Source: Agriotes lineatus (taxonomy: Eukaryota > Arthropoda > Insecta > Coleoptera > Elateridae). Taken from it: a stretch of DNA of 64,000 nt. Of the stretch, positions 33,050-44,940 are shown in pieces (within the stretch, counting starts at the first letter, position 1; the number at the start of each line of letters is the position of its first letter). A program made the translations under genes and the position numbers. The stretch lies in NCBI GenBank assembly GCA_940337035.1, contig CALNHX010001044.1, positions 186,001 through 250,000 of the forward strand, in the 5' to 3' direction. The notes beneath the pieces were generated by a model that made no database searches, was not told where the DNA came from, and saw nothing but the letters and a program-made list of their open reading frames with translations.

Positions 33050-33760
33050 TTAATGTGTTGGCCTGAGAACTGGGTAGTCCTTCTTGACGAGGTGAGGTCT
33101 CCTCCAGTCCTCCTTAGTCCTTCTTTAGATCACTTGTCCTTTTTCTTTTAAGCCCTCTTGTTTAGGAGTGTATTGCTGTGACTTTCTAGTTGTTTGTGAT
33201 GATTAATACTTGTTTCGCTTATGACATTTTTGACGTATAGCACTTTCAGGTTTTTATGAAGTGTTTAGTTAGAGACATACCTTGGGGCATTAGAGAGCAT
33301 ACGTCGTATTTTTGATTGGTTTCTCTGTATTATTGCTATGTTTGATTTGCTGGTACGACTCCAGAGTTCAATACCATAAACCCATATTGGTTTAAGAATT
33401 CTTTTATACATTAAGAGTTTGTTTTCAAGTGGTAGTTTGGAATTTCTTTCAATTAAAAAATTACATTTCATTTTGTTTTAAATCTATCTGTTTTAGTTTT
33501 TAACTACGTATTGTTGGGTATTTTGAACTAGATGATAACGGTATTTGTATGTTATTTAGATAATCAGGAGGTCTCTTCTTAGGGTGAAATTGATTTGTAT
33601 GGATTTTTCTTCGTTGATATGAATTTTCCATTTGTGTGTCCACGTTTTTATTTCGTCGAGATGTAAAGCCGTGGTTGCTAGATGTGGATAATTATTTTTC
33701 CCATATGATGCCAACTTTTTGACGATTACTGTATTATTCTATGAGCTAATAATAGGTATG
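33050..33760 (-). pseudogene. Jockey-type LINE 3' fragment
   Basis: Minus-strand frame 33265-33471 contains 'LMYKRILKPIWVYGIELWSRTSKSNIAIIQRNQSK..RMLSNAPRYV', a Jockey-clade post-RT signature. Weaker codons extend to 33700 ('TWTHKWKIHINEEKS', 'FTLRR'). The region is 5'-truncated and decayed. It is from a different subfamily than the 10.7-14.8 kb copy. Confidence 0.8.
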
Positions 33761-33769
33761 AAAATTAAC

Positions 33770-35447
33770 TCGAGAGAAGACCTGTCTGGTTTCCATTGGT
33801 GGAGAGGGCTGCAGCAGGGGCGCAATGAGGTAATCCGTGTATAGTAGTTCGATAACTAATATATTGCACTGGTATTTATCCCTCAAATCAGCTCTGATTG
33901 CAGTACAAGCAAATAACAAATCAAATCACTAAAGCACAGAGTTGTAATAATGCAGGCATCTGAGAAAATTCACATAAATTGCCAAATCATAATGACACTG
34001 GTATAAATGGCCAATGGCATTGATTGTATTTGAATAGGCACAGAAATATGGAAGCTCAAATTCCGTGTATTGGGTTTAGCAATATAATTTTAAGCATAAT
34101 ATAATAGATTTGGACAAAGTAGAAGCCGAATCTAAATTAATTAGGAACTGGCACAGAAAGTTCAAGTTGGACACAGCTTAAAAAAGGAAGCGTAGAAAGT
34201 AAAGTAATTAGGGAATGAATAGGAAATGAACATTTTTAGAATAAAGGTGAGAATAAGAATGACCAGAAAGATAAGGCAAAGAACATAGAAAAGCCAGGCC
34301 AGTCATTTATTACATGCAAATACAAGACTTGGGAATTTGAAGAGATTGCAGTGGCAAGAAATTAGATGGAATTCAAATAGCAGGAAATGAGACAATATTG
34401 GTGTATTAAAAAACGATTCAATGTAGTGATAAACAATGGGCATTTAAGTGTTTTAAAATCAAGTGAGTGGCGCATTAAAACAAGGGGAAATGAACAATTC
34501 AAAAGACAATAATTTTAGTATGTAAGAAATTGTAATTAAATTGATCAAATTTGTTAATTTAGTTTATAAGTTGTGTAATTGTACGTGGTTGAACTTCCTG
34601 AAGTTAAATTTGTAGACAGTGTTTTGTCAAAAACGACACGGGAGTAATTGTTTTGAATAAATTGGTGAAAGTTGCCTGATTTTTGCTCTGACTTTAAATA
34701 AAGAATTTTAATAGAAGGCATAAAAATATTTAAATAAAAATTGGACCATCGTGATCAGCGAATTGCAGTGTATAAGCACAATTGGAGGCAAGATTTTCCA
34801 CGTACTTGAGTTATTTTTCGTTCCGAGGCGACTTCGGCAGAAACGGCTACGAGACCAGCTCCCGCAGAACCAATTTGCAGCATCGTGGGAAGGCCTAAGG
34901 TGTCAAGATTGTTCCGGCAGCGCCGCACACCAGTTCCCAACACAGCACAGCAGTCCGAGCAGTCCGGGGGCGCAGATTTCAGCCAAGATCACCATAAAGG
35001 GGTTGCGACTCCTACAGATGTGAGGTTAGTTTATTATGAAATTTTTATCTGTGAGATTAGCATGAAAATTACATCATACCTTAATTACGACCTGGAGAAC
35101 AAGAAAATCATAAAATTTCCTGTGCATGGCGAGGTGTTTTCCCAGGATTTGCGAAATAAATCGTCAGTTGGAGGTCCCAGTAAACAAAAGCAGTTTTAAG
35201 CGTCCTTTTAGAATGGGCCAATGACAGATTTGCCTGAAAAACAATAGAACGATAAGACGCTACTTGAAGGCGCAATTATTCAAAATCTTACCGTAAAAAA
35301 TCTGTTCATTTAATTGCTTAATAATTCATTTTACACGCGAGCTGACAGGTAACTTGAACTTCTTGTGCGAGATTTTGACATTTCAGAATAGCGACGGCGC
35401 AATACGCTTCTTTTCAGATCCCCAGTCCACTTTTTCAGTGGCGTACC
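33770..35447 (+). repeat. LTR-like block B, upstream of errantivirus-like element
   Basis: It has the same general layout as block A (25850-27405), including an A-rich leader and the end motif 'cagtggcgtacc..aaaattttaaa'. It lies 400 bp upstream of a gypsy gag in the same sense, so it is a candidate 5' LTR/leader. No second copy was identified after the env remnant, so LTR status is unproven. Open frames here show no domain. Confidence 0.35.
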
Positions 35448-35841
35448 GTTAAAATTTTAAACTTACAAATTTAGGAACCTCAGACCCGAGAATTTGAGTT
35501 TTTCTTTTCATGTCTCTGCTTTTAAATGAGCTAGCGAAGTTATTGTATCAGATAAATGGATTAAATAAAAGGCAAACTACCATAAGAATAATTCTCAATT
35601 TGGCGTACCCAACAAAATAAGTTAATCAGTCAGTTTGATCATAGCAAATAGTAAAACTAAATATAGTGTGGTGACTAATTTTATTTACACATTTTTAATT
35701 ACATTAATTATCTCGTGCACAGAAATCATTGCAATATAGAGACTCTAGTAGACATGAGAAATCATCTGTGATTCCTGTTATATGTTTGGCACTTAAAGTG
35801 AACTATTAGAACAAAAGCTTACTATACGTATCCAAATTAAT

Positions 35842-36300
35842 TTGCGCCCATCCATTTTAAATATGTCTCTAAAAAATCAAAGAGGCACACAATCTGCCCC
35901 ACAACAAAAAATCTTGGTAAACTATCCCCCAGGATTTAATATGTCAATATTAAATGAAATCCCACGATACCACGGCAACCCTATTGAGCTCAGTGAGTAC
36001 ATACGAGCCGTAGAGGACAATTTTGGCCAATTTTATCAGACAAATGATGTTAACGCGTATATAAATAAACTTCTTTTAACTGCCGCTCGAAACAGAATAG
36101 CTTTAGAAGTAGTCACCGGACACACCATTTTGTCATGGATCGACTTAAAAACCATCCCAATTGAAAATTTCAGAACGTTCAGAATTAAATTTAGTAATTG
36201 TATGACTAAACTTAAGCAAAATTTTAAGGAACATCCTGTTGATTTTTACAACAGATGTCGCTCTTTACTAGCGATTCTTACACACCCTGTATACATATAG
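35842..36300 (+). pseudogene. Errantivirus-like gypsy gag, partial
   Basis: A 152-codon frame. After a Gln-rich start it reads 'ILNEIPRYHGNPIELSEYI' and 'VDFYNRCRSLLAIL', the capsid-type pattern of gypsy-group gags. It is cut at 36286-36322 by a small palindrome (cctgtata...tatacagg) that introduces a stop. Gag remnants are weaker beyond. Confidence 0.7.
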
Positions 36301-36424
36301 TTAGGTAACTATATACAGGGACCCTAGCGATTCTAAATTAAAAATATCCCTTTCAAACGATGCACAGGCTATTAAAGATTATCGCATAACCAACGCGAAA
36401 GCTTTATAATTCCACAAACCAACG

Positions 36425-36485
36425 AAGAACTCCTAATTGATACCGGATCATCGAAAACAATATCACCCGAATTCGTTTTTTAAAA
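36425..36485 (+). pseudogene. Errantivirus-like protease fragment
   Basis: The plus strand reads 'EELLIDTGSSKTISPEF', the DTG loop of a retropepsin. It ends in a stop at once. No reverse transcriptase motif was found between here and the integrase, so the polymerase core has been deleted. Confidence 0.7.
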
Positions 36486-36899
36486 TTTACCAAACTCTGT
36501 TTATCGACACATGGCACCTCTAAACATAACCTAGTTGCTGACATTTCTTTACCTACACTTTTTCAAAAACCTGGTAACCACGATACAGTACACACACAAG
36601 CTAGCTCTTCGCCTGTCATGGATATTTCCGAAAAACCACTTCAACACTTTAAAAATCAGATTGAACTCATTTCAGCCAACATGCCAAGAGAAATCAAAAT
36701 CACAACTTTTGACAACAACAAACGCATTTCAGTATTTATTAATATATCAAATATAAGAGATAAATTTAGCCAGCTATTGATTGAACATTGCCAACCAAAA
36801 ACAAATTATTACTGCTACTTTTCATCAGACCAATTATAGGACGCATTCTCTCGATACATTAATGACATAACTAATGAAAATATAGCAAAATTTCACCGA

Positions 36900-37963
36900 T
36901 GCATGACATAAGTGACATATATCACTAACCCCGACGATCGATTAGCACAAATACAATTATACCATGAAGAAAAAACCAATCACCACGGAATTAAAGAGGC
37001 ACTCGAACACCTGCAAAGGAAATATTATTGACCGTCCATACAAAAAGATTAAAAATTATATAGACAATTATGTTACCTGTAAAATCCAAAAATATAACCG
37101 ACATCTTATAAATAAACCCTTAAATTTGACCCCCACAAACAATTTAGCTTTTTATTCCATAAATATGGACATATTTCAAATTAACAATAAGAAATTTCTT
37201 ACTGTCATAGATCCATTGTCAAAATTTGGGCAAGCTTACCACCTTCAATCTAGTAACCTTGTAGATATTAATTGTGGACCGACTATTTTATTTCATGCCA
37301 CAATTAATCATAGCCGACAATGAATTTAATAAACAACATCTGAAAGATTTCTTAAATTTTCATAAAATTGAAGTTCACGGTACTACCCCACGTCACCACA
37401 ACTCAAAATCACCCGTCGAAAAACTCTTCTCCAACTTAATTGAGCAATACCAAATATTTGAAGATAAAGTTCCAGAACATCAAAAAATGCAATACGCTAT
37501 ATTGGCCTATAATAGAACAATTCACTCTAATCTAAAAATTACCCCTAATGAAATCGTTTTTGGACACACAGAAAACTGAAACCCATTTGTCTTGGAATTT
37601 GACCGAACTTTACTCACCGACTATGTCAATGACCATAAAAACAAGATGAAAAAGATATATCAAAATCTAGCAGATATCCAACTACAGTCAAAATCTAATC
37701 GAAATTCGCGGATCAATGTCAAAAGGAAAGACCGAAAGTTTGCAATAGGAGACATAGTCTATGTAAAAGCAAATAACAGAAGCAAAAGTAAACCCCGTTA
37801 TATTGGCCCTTGCAAAATTCAACAAGTTTTAGAACACGACACATATATTTTAATTTGCGTGAAAAATGAATCCACTTTAAAAAGACATAATAATGAATTA
37901 CTACCATTCACAGGACAATCTACGCTTTTATCTCATTCACCTGGATCGCCAAATCCGACGTAA
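36900..37963 (+). pseudogene. Errantivirus-like integrase
   Basis: Three adjoining frames (36964-37323, 37274-37579, 37592-37963) encode an integrase. The zinc site has His in 'HHGIKEAL' and Cys in 'VTCKIQK'. Core pieces are 'INMDIFQI', 'IIADNEFNKQH' and 'SPVEKLFSNLIEQ', where the catalytic Glu is conserved. The C-terminal domain is 'FAIGDIVYVKANNRSKSKPRYIGP'. Two frameshifts and one stop (37577) break it. The order integrase then env is that of gypsy-group errantiviruses. Confidence 0.85.
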
Positions 37964-38004
37964 CCATCGAAACCCTGACAGACAATCCATGCATCTACCC
38001 CTTA

Positions 38005-39843
38005 GTGAATGGCATAGCAATCTTAAAAGACAGTGAGTGGACATTAGTGAAAACTCTTGACTATTCCCTTCTTTTACAAAATTACATCTATCTAAAATAC
38101 AACATACAAAAGACCATTACAACCCTTCAAGGACGTTCTTTGAATGTCATTTTTTGGCAGTGGTCTATTATGATATGTTTTTCGGACTTTTTCCACTGTC
38201 TAGGGTGTAAATCACACAACGTTTCGGGAGTTTTGATCTACTCCAGTCTTCAGGTGTTCCTGGTTAGTCCTGAGAAGGACTGATATTATACGTAATTATT
38301 GCATATACTATCCAGCAGGAAACCTTAATACCCCTGACAATCAATTATTTAATCCTCGACCAGTACCTGAAGAAATCCGATTTACTGATCAAACAACTCT
38401 TCCCTGAAATACAAATCACCCGTTCCAAACGCGAACTTCTAGACGGTATCGGAACAGTGATTAAATTCTTCACGGGAAACCTCGACGCAAAAGATATGAC
38501 GAAACTATCGAAAAATTAACCAAGATCACAGATTTACAGAAAACCATCTTAGAAGAACAAGCAGAAATACTTAATAATTCCATCACTACATTTAATGATA
38601 ATATTCAAAAATTACCCGAAAACCAGAAAACAATCGCACAAAACAAGTTTTATTTTGGAAATCCAAACTAAAAGTGACAAAATCCTAAATATCTTGTCTA
38701 CTTTTACTGACCTCGTTGAAACTATAGAAGCCCTCCAACTGTTTGTGAATGGTTTTATAAAACTCAAAATATCATTAACATTCCCACAGAATCAACAAAT
38801 TCATCTCTCCTTAATCGATGACAATACTTTTCTAACTTCTAACTCGAAATCCTAAAGTATCTTAATAAAATGCGAATCAAAACCCTACAACTACCTTACT
38901 CTATTGCACAGTCAACCCTACACTTGTATGAAACTTGCATCAAGATCAAAGCCTATCAAACTAAAAACAGTTTCACATTTAGAATCTACGAAATGCCACT
39001 TGTACAAAAATCGATAAATTACCAATTTATTAATTTCCTGCCTATTACAGAGATCAACTATTTCACATGACATTACCCACTTTTAACACGATGCCGTTTT
39101 CAAAAGAATATAACATTCCTATGGAACCTCAATATTGTTCAATAATATCTAACAAACGAACCAATATTTCTGCCAAAAGGAAAATCATTTTTTCATACCC
39201 AACAGTAAATTGTGTGAAACGCAACTTATTAGCTTTAATCCAAATCAAACTTGTAAACCGTTTACCTTTTCCTTTTCTCACTCTAAATTGATTAAACTTA
39301 CAAAAAATAGTTGGATCTTCAGTTCACCTAGCTTAGTTATTTATTTGTGAAATTCAATGCGATAATTTTCAATACCACAAAACTCTGGTTAACACCCAGT
39401 TAATTCAAATAACACCCGATTGTTCGGCAATGATAAATTACAACGATGTTTTATTCAGTTTTGAATCATCCTCAAAAACTTCAGTAAATCTATTAACAAC
39501 AATCATCGGTAAACTAAAAACGAATACAATCAATAATAGCATAAAAATAAACAGTTCATTAGACTTATCCTATGTGGATGTAAACTCATTAAAACATGGA
39601 CAATTAAAAATGTGTTATCACAAGGAAAAACTACAGCAAAGTGATTCTTCACCTATATATAGTTATTATAGCATACGTTCAATTATTATTATCTTATGTG
39701 TATTAATCATTGTTTGCCTTTCCATATACACTTATTTTAAACGCCACATTTTAATCAATAACATAATCACAAATTTGCAAAATATAAATACTCCTATCTC
39801 GACTGTAGAACAACCGTTGAATTTATTACAATGTAAAGTATGA
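38005..39843 (+). pseudogene. Errantivirus-like env remnant
   Basis: Envelope-type coding remnants follow integrase. A segment near 38415 has a basic furin-type site (RSKR) followed by a glycine-containing stretch. The middle portion is in frame 38595-38855. The C-terminal frame 39430-39843 has one strong membrane helix (IIIILCVLIIVCLSIYTYF) and a short cytoplasmic tail. It is broken by several stops and frameshifts and by an inserted fragment at about 38150-38285. It is non-functional. Confidence 0.72.
38150..38285 (-). mobile_element. Fragment resembling a Penelope-like terminal repeat
   Basis: In minus sense it reads 'cctgaagactggagtagatcaa' through 'aactcccgaaacgttgtgtg'. This is CTGAAGA, a stem (GGAGT/ACTCC) and CGAAACG, the hammerhead-like layout common in PLE termini. 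It interrupts the env remnant. Borders are approximate and no target duplication was read. Confidence 0.5.
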
Positions 39844-40061
39844 ACAGCATATTAATCATTGAAAATAAATTTTCCAAATATGCTTTTCAAAATGGCAAAG
39901 GATAAAGATACTGTTTAGTTATTAAGAGATATGACTTATCTGTTTCCTCTAGATAGGGTTATCAATGCTTAGATGCAACTTTGGTTGTCTGCATTCCCAC
40001 CTTTTAATCATGCTTTAGTTAGTCTTAAGCTGAATGTACTAGTTGGTAGATCGTTTTGTTT

Positions 40062-42672
40062 CTTCTTCTTCTTCTTTCTTCCTCAGCCGTTTTCTGTCCA
40101 CTCCTGGACATAGACCTCTTTCATATGTTTCCATGCTTCTCTGTCTTGTGCTACTTGAAACCATCTCTTTCCTGCTAGTTTTTTAATGTCATCTAGCCAT
40201 CGTTTCTGTGGTCTGCCTACACTGTGCTTTGTTTGTCTTGGTCGCTAGTGTGTTATTCTTGATGTCCATCTGTCTTGATCTTGCCTGGCTACATGTCCTA
40301 CCCATTGCCATTTAAGTTCTGCCGTACGTGTTATTAGGTATATGAACGACTTTGGTTCTTCGTCGGATTTCTTCGTTTCTGATTTTGTCACTTAAACTGA
40401 TACCAAGCATAGCGCGTTTCATCGGTCTCTGCAGTACTCTTAGATGGTCGGCACTCTTTTTTGTCATTGACATAGTTTCCAAGCCATATGTCGCTACTGG
40501 TAATATACACGCGTCAAAGACTTTGCTTTTGAGATTTATTGGTATATCCCTATTTCTGAGTATATGATTTAGTTTCCCAAAAGCTGCCCATGTTAGTCGT
40601 ATTCTACGCCTTATCTCACCTGTCTGATTTGCTTTACCTATTTTGATGATATGCCCTAAATATATATATTCTTCTACGTTTTCCAAGATCATGTTGACTA
40701 TAGTTATATTTTCTTCAGCATTACTCATTACTTTGATCTTGGAGTTAGTTGTTCTAGCATGTCTGTCAGTTCTTGAATATCACTACTTATTAGAACAATA
40801 TCATCGGCAAAACGCAAGTGACTCAAATAGGACCCATCGATGTTGATGCCTTTGGTCTCCCATGGCAATGCCTTGAAGATGTTCTCTAACGCCAGGGTAA
40901 ATAGCTTTGGAGATATAGGGTCTCCTTGACGCACACCTCTATTGATCTTAATTTTATCGGTCACTAGGTCTTCGTTTATTTTAACGTGAGAAGTGGCATT
41001 TTCATACACATATTTTAAGAGACTAGAGTATCGAGAATCAATTCTAACTTGGTCCATTGCTAGCAAGAAAGCCCATGTTTCAATAGAATCGAATACTTTA
41101 TGAAAATCTATGAATACTAATTGAAGGGGTATGTTATATTCGGTTGTTTTTTCTATTAATGTTCGTATCGTTTGTAAATGTTCAATGGTACTGAACCCTT
41201 TCTGAAACCCCGCTTGTTCCACCGGTTGATAAGCATCGAATTTGTTTGTTAGTCTGTTGGTAACGATCTTGGTTAGGAGCTTATATAGATGTGACAAGAG
41301 GCTGATTGGACGATAATTTTCTATATTGGCATTATCGCCTTTTTTGAAAAGCAGGATGACTTCTGCATTTTGCCATGAATCTGGGATTGTTCCTTCTCTA
41401 AGACATTTATTAAGAAGTGTTCGTAATGCATCTTCTATACGTATTTCTTGGTTTGTGATTTCGGGAATATGTTCCGATCCAAAGTTACAGAGAAGAGTGT
41501 TAGATATTCTTGGATCAGGATCAATGGAAGTGTAAAGATGAGTATAAAAATCTTTAATACGTGCAGCAATGTCTTTGTTGTTAGTAATTAAGTTACCTTG
41601 TTGATCTTTCATTTTTGTAATTTTATGTCTACCTGGGGATAGTTTTGACTTTAAGATTTTCATATTTGCATTGTTTTCTATGGTCGTCTTCCTTCTGATA
41701 TTCTTCCTTGTTCCGATTAAGTTCTTCAATGGTGGGAAACTTATATTTATGAATCAATTTGTTTCTTTCAGCTTTAAGATTGAAAGTGAATGATGCTCTT
41801 ACCAGCCTGTGCTTTCTACCCGTGTGAAACAGATTTAATACTGAGACATCTGTGCATATTTTTTTGTTGTTAGCGACTATGTCATCTATCTCGTTTTTCG
41901 TCTTGCCATCCGGACTTTTCCATGTCCACTTCCTCTGCTTGGGTTTTTGAAAAATGTGTTAAGGCAGTATAAGTTCTCTTTGTTTAAATAGTTCACTAGC
42001 ATATTACCACGTTGATTTCTGATACCCCAGCCAAAATTTCCAATATTTCTTAAATCCGTTTCACATTTCTGACCGATTTTAACGTTAAAGTCACCGCTGA
42101 TGTTCTTATAGTGGCTTTTCTCTAATTCCATTGCTTTAGATAAATCTTCAAGGAATGTTTCCATCTCTTCGTCTTCCGATTTACTTGTAGGTGCCTATCC
42201 ATGTATTAGCTGTACACTATATCTCTTATTCAATCTGAGTACTATATAGATAACTCTGTCAGAAATGGAATGAAATTTAGTTACTAAATGGCCCACCTTT
42301 TTATTGACCAAGAAGGCAACACCTCCCTGTCCACTGTTGTCATCATTATCTTTTTGGTATAATGTATGGCCTGATTTCAAAACGGTAGCTTTCTCTCCTG
42401 ACAATCGGGTTTCACAAAGCCCCAAAACATCCCATTTAATATGTTTGAGTTCTTCTTCTAGTTTAATGAGGTAGTCAAGTGCACTCATAGTTCTGATGTT
42501 GTATGTTGCTACTTGGATTTTTGTTTTAGTAGACTTTTGTCGATTTAGTTTAATCGAATTAATCGAATTTTTGCCTCTCCCAGAATCCGAATTGAGGCAG
42601 ACTGATCTAGCATCAGTGTAAGACTCCGTGTATTCTACACTACTCACCTGGGATTTTATTCTAAAATTCTAC
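40062..42672 (-). mobile_element. RTE-clade LINE, close to full length, with 12-bp target duplication
   Basis: A direct repeat atcgttttgttt lies at 40050-40061 and 42673-42684. In minus sense the element has an endonuclease, reverse transcriptase, a C-terminal tail and a terminal GAA microsatellite. Length of 2.6 kb is slightly short for the clade, so some 5' sequence may be missing. Confidence 0.9.
40200..42647 (-). pseudogene. RTE endonuclease-reverse transcriptase, broken
   Basis: Endonuclease (41886-42647): 'VATYNIRTM', 'LGLCETRL' and 'SGDFNVKIG', interrupted by TAG at about 42195 between 'VQLIHG' and 'APTSKSEDEE'. A frameshift near 41890 precedes the reverse transcriptase (40728-41729): 'VILLFKKGD', 'NYRPISLLSH', 'LVFIDFHKVFDSIE', 'GVRQGDPISPKLF' and active site 'FADDIVLI'. 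Another frameshift at 40728 leads to 'YIYLGHIIKIGKANQTGEIRRRI' and the tail 'LKWQWVGHVARQDQDRW' near 40300. The domain order is intact but the frame is not. Confidence 0.9.
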
Positions 42673-42684
42673 ATCGTTTTGTTT

Positions 42685-43180
42685 AAGCTTCGCTTTTGTG
42701 TATGCAGAACAATAACGTATTTTTTTTATTTGGGCGTTACCAAACACGTACCATTCAGCATTGGTAATCATCCGTAATACCTTATTTTGTAGAACTTCTA
42801 TTTTTTGTATGTTGGTTTTGGATGCGGCACACCATATTTGCAATCCATAAGATATGTATTGGTATTGTCGTATTGTCAGTAACCACATTTTACCTGTGGT
42901 GTAGAGGCTGGTGCTTTATACGCTTGCGTCTGACGGTGCAATGCTCAACTTGCCCCGGATTCGGGTTACAAAGTTGCAGCATCAGTGGTAGGTTTTTGTT
43001 TATGATTGGATAGAGCATGTTTAATCTAGCATACGCCTCCGAAAATTTTTTATTTATGTGAAAATTCTAGGTAAGTTTTCTATCTAAATAGATCCAGAGG
43101 TATCGTACGGCAGAATCTAGACTATTCCATGATATTGGGGTATTGTTGTTATGGTTTAAAACGACATTTACGACAACGCG
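42685..43180 (-). pseudogene. Jockey-type LINE fragment flanking the RTE
   Basis: Minus-strand frames read 'SWNSLDSAVRYLWIYLDRKLT' (near 43100) and 'YGLQIWCAASKTNIQKIEVLQNKVLRMITNAEWYV' split over two short frames, a Jockey post-RT region. The RTE at 40062-42672 inserted next to its 3' end. Sequence at about 39850-40049 may be the remaining 3' tail. Confidence 0.75.
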
Positions 43181-43737
43181 CCAGCACATACGAAAAGCCA
43201 CGAAAGAATTAGATGACTGGTGCGTACAATAACTTCCAAAATCGGGGAAGTAACTCACATAGGATCGCTGTCCTGCCCGTAACAAGAAGTGCCGACTAGA
43301 CTCAGTGAAACAAGGGGTGGTTCAACACGGCAACGGCCTAATGGACGGTAACAGATATAAATTGAATTGATCGCCACCCAGTTCCATCAATTTGAACAAA
43401 AATGGTAAAACCAACGAGAAAGTGAAAAGCAAATGTGCCTACCTTTCAACTTTTCACTTGGCAGAAACAGATAAACGGAGTATAGTAGAATCTGTGTGCA
43501 GCCTTGCGACTCCCCGGTAGTGGTGACGGAGCGCGCTGACCTACCTTTGAGGTTGACAACTTCTTCCAAGCTTCACCTCACATCGATCTTACACTGCGGA
43601 CAACTCAGCCTGAAAATATGCATGCAACAGGCGCAAGGAAAACACAAGGCAACATATAACAAACCGATCTATTGGTCTGACGTACACATATGGTCCAAAA
43701 ATACATCAACACACAATCACGGACGTTAATTAGCGTA
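43181..43737. other. Unassigned non-coding sequence
   Basis: No gene was recognised. The short stretch 'gacctaccttt' and its surroundings (43540) weakly resemble 52128-52140, which suggests a shared repeat, but the match is too short to name. Confidence 0.35.
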
Positions 43738-44131
43738 TTGCTATTAAATCTGGCACAAAATGGGGTCACTAGCGTTGATTTAGTGCGTGAAACATGATAG
43801 CGGCCATTAAACATTACACAGAATATAATTATTGACATTAGTTAGCGTACAAAATGCAAGGGATGAGTATTGCTATTAAATCTGGTTCAAAATGAGATCA
43901 CTAGCATTAATTTAGTGCGTGAAACATGATAGCGGCCATTAAACATTACACAGAATATAATTATTGACGTTAGTTAGCGTACAAAATGCAAGGGATGAGT
44001 ATTGCTATTAAATCTGGTTCAAAATGAGATCACTAGCATTAATTTAGTGCGTGAAACATGATAGCGGTTATTAAACATTACACAGAATATAATTATTGAC
44101 GTTAGTTAGCGTACAAATGCAAGGGATGGGT
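43738..44131. repeat. Tandem repeat, three copies of ~132 bp
   Basis: Units start at 43738, 43869 and 44001 with 'attgctattaaatctgg' and end at 'gcaagggatg'. Copies two and three are nearly identical and copy one is slightly more diverged. Each includes 'gtgcgtgaaacatgatagcgg'. Confidence 0.93.
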
Positions 44132-44940
44132 ATTAAATGCGCATAGCAACGATATAACGGCTAACATCTAAAATACACGCTACCATTAGTATCACCTAGC
44201 TCACAACTTGGCGGCAGGACTGCGCTTTACAGCTCGGCATGTCGCAAGGCTACAGCGGTAAGTGCTGATGACGCATATTCCAGAATACCTTCGCAGGACA
44301 CGATGCGACGGGACTCGCATGGAAAAGAAACAGGGTGACCTTTTGCACGTCCTCGTTTGATATGAATCCCACGAAGTGGTAATATGCCTGCACGGCACAC
44401 GAGATTACAAGAACGTTGGTCGACTAAACTGTGCATCACCAGATCACACACAACTGCACGCTTTAACGGCTCGAAAAGTTCTCTCCGAAAACACGCCACA
44501 TAAACGCACTCACTCGGCAAGCAGCCGCGCCGCCTCACACGGCCCAAGGCCGCGAAAAGACACACTCGAAAACCCGCTCGCAGTAAACTGCACAAGTTAC
44601 TAATTGACCGAAACAGAAGCTAGCTCGTTACTAACTCACTAAAACCGGCCCGCGCCACGCTGCCGATCGGCAAGAAGCTGGCGGGGCGTCGGCAACGCAG
44701 ACAGAAAGACTGCGACGGAGCGAAAACCTTCCAAAAACCCCTCTCTTGCTCTCACAGACTGCGTGACGGGATAATGCCAACACTTGCACAAAATTCAAAA
44801 CACACTTAAATTTAACGAAAAAATATTAAAGAAAGCTATATACAAGCGGGGTCGTAATCTTAAAAAATCGATAAATAACTCATACATTTCTAAACTTTAA
44901 AAATGTCCTAACATTGTGTATGGTTATGTTTTGAATCACA
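44132..44940. other. Unassigned, with GC-rich segment
   Basis: The GC content rises at 44200-44720. Minus-strand frame 44227-44595 (122 codons) and overlapping frames show no recognisable domain and are probably incidental. It could be an LTR or 5' UTR of an unidentified element. Confidence 0.35.

Noticed and set aside
44227..44595. 122-codon minus-strand frame in a GC-rich patch
   Set aside because: It is Arg/Cys-rich with competing frames on both strands and no recognisable domain; length is explained by GC content.
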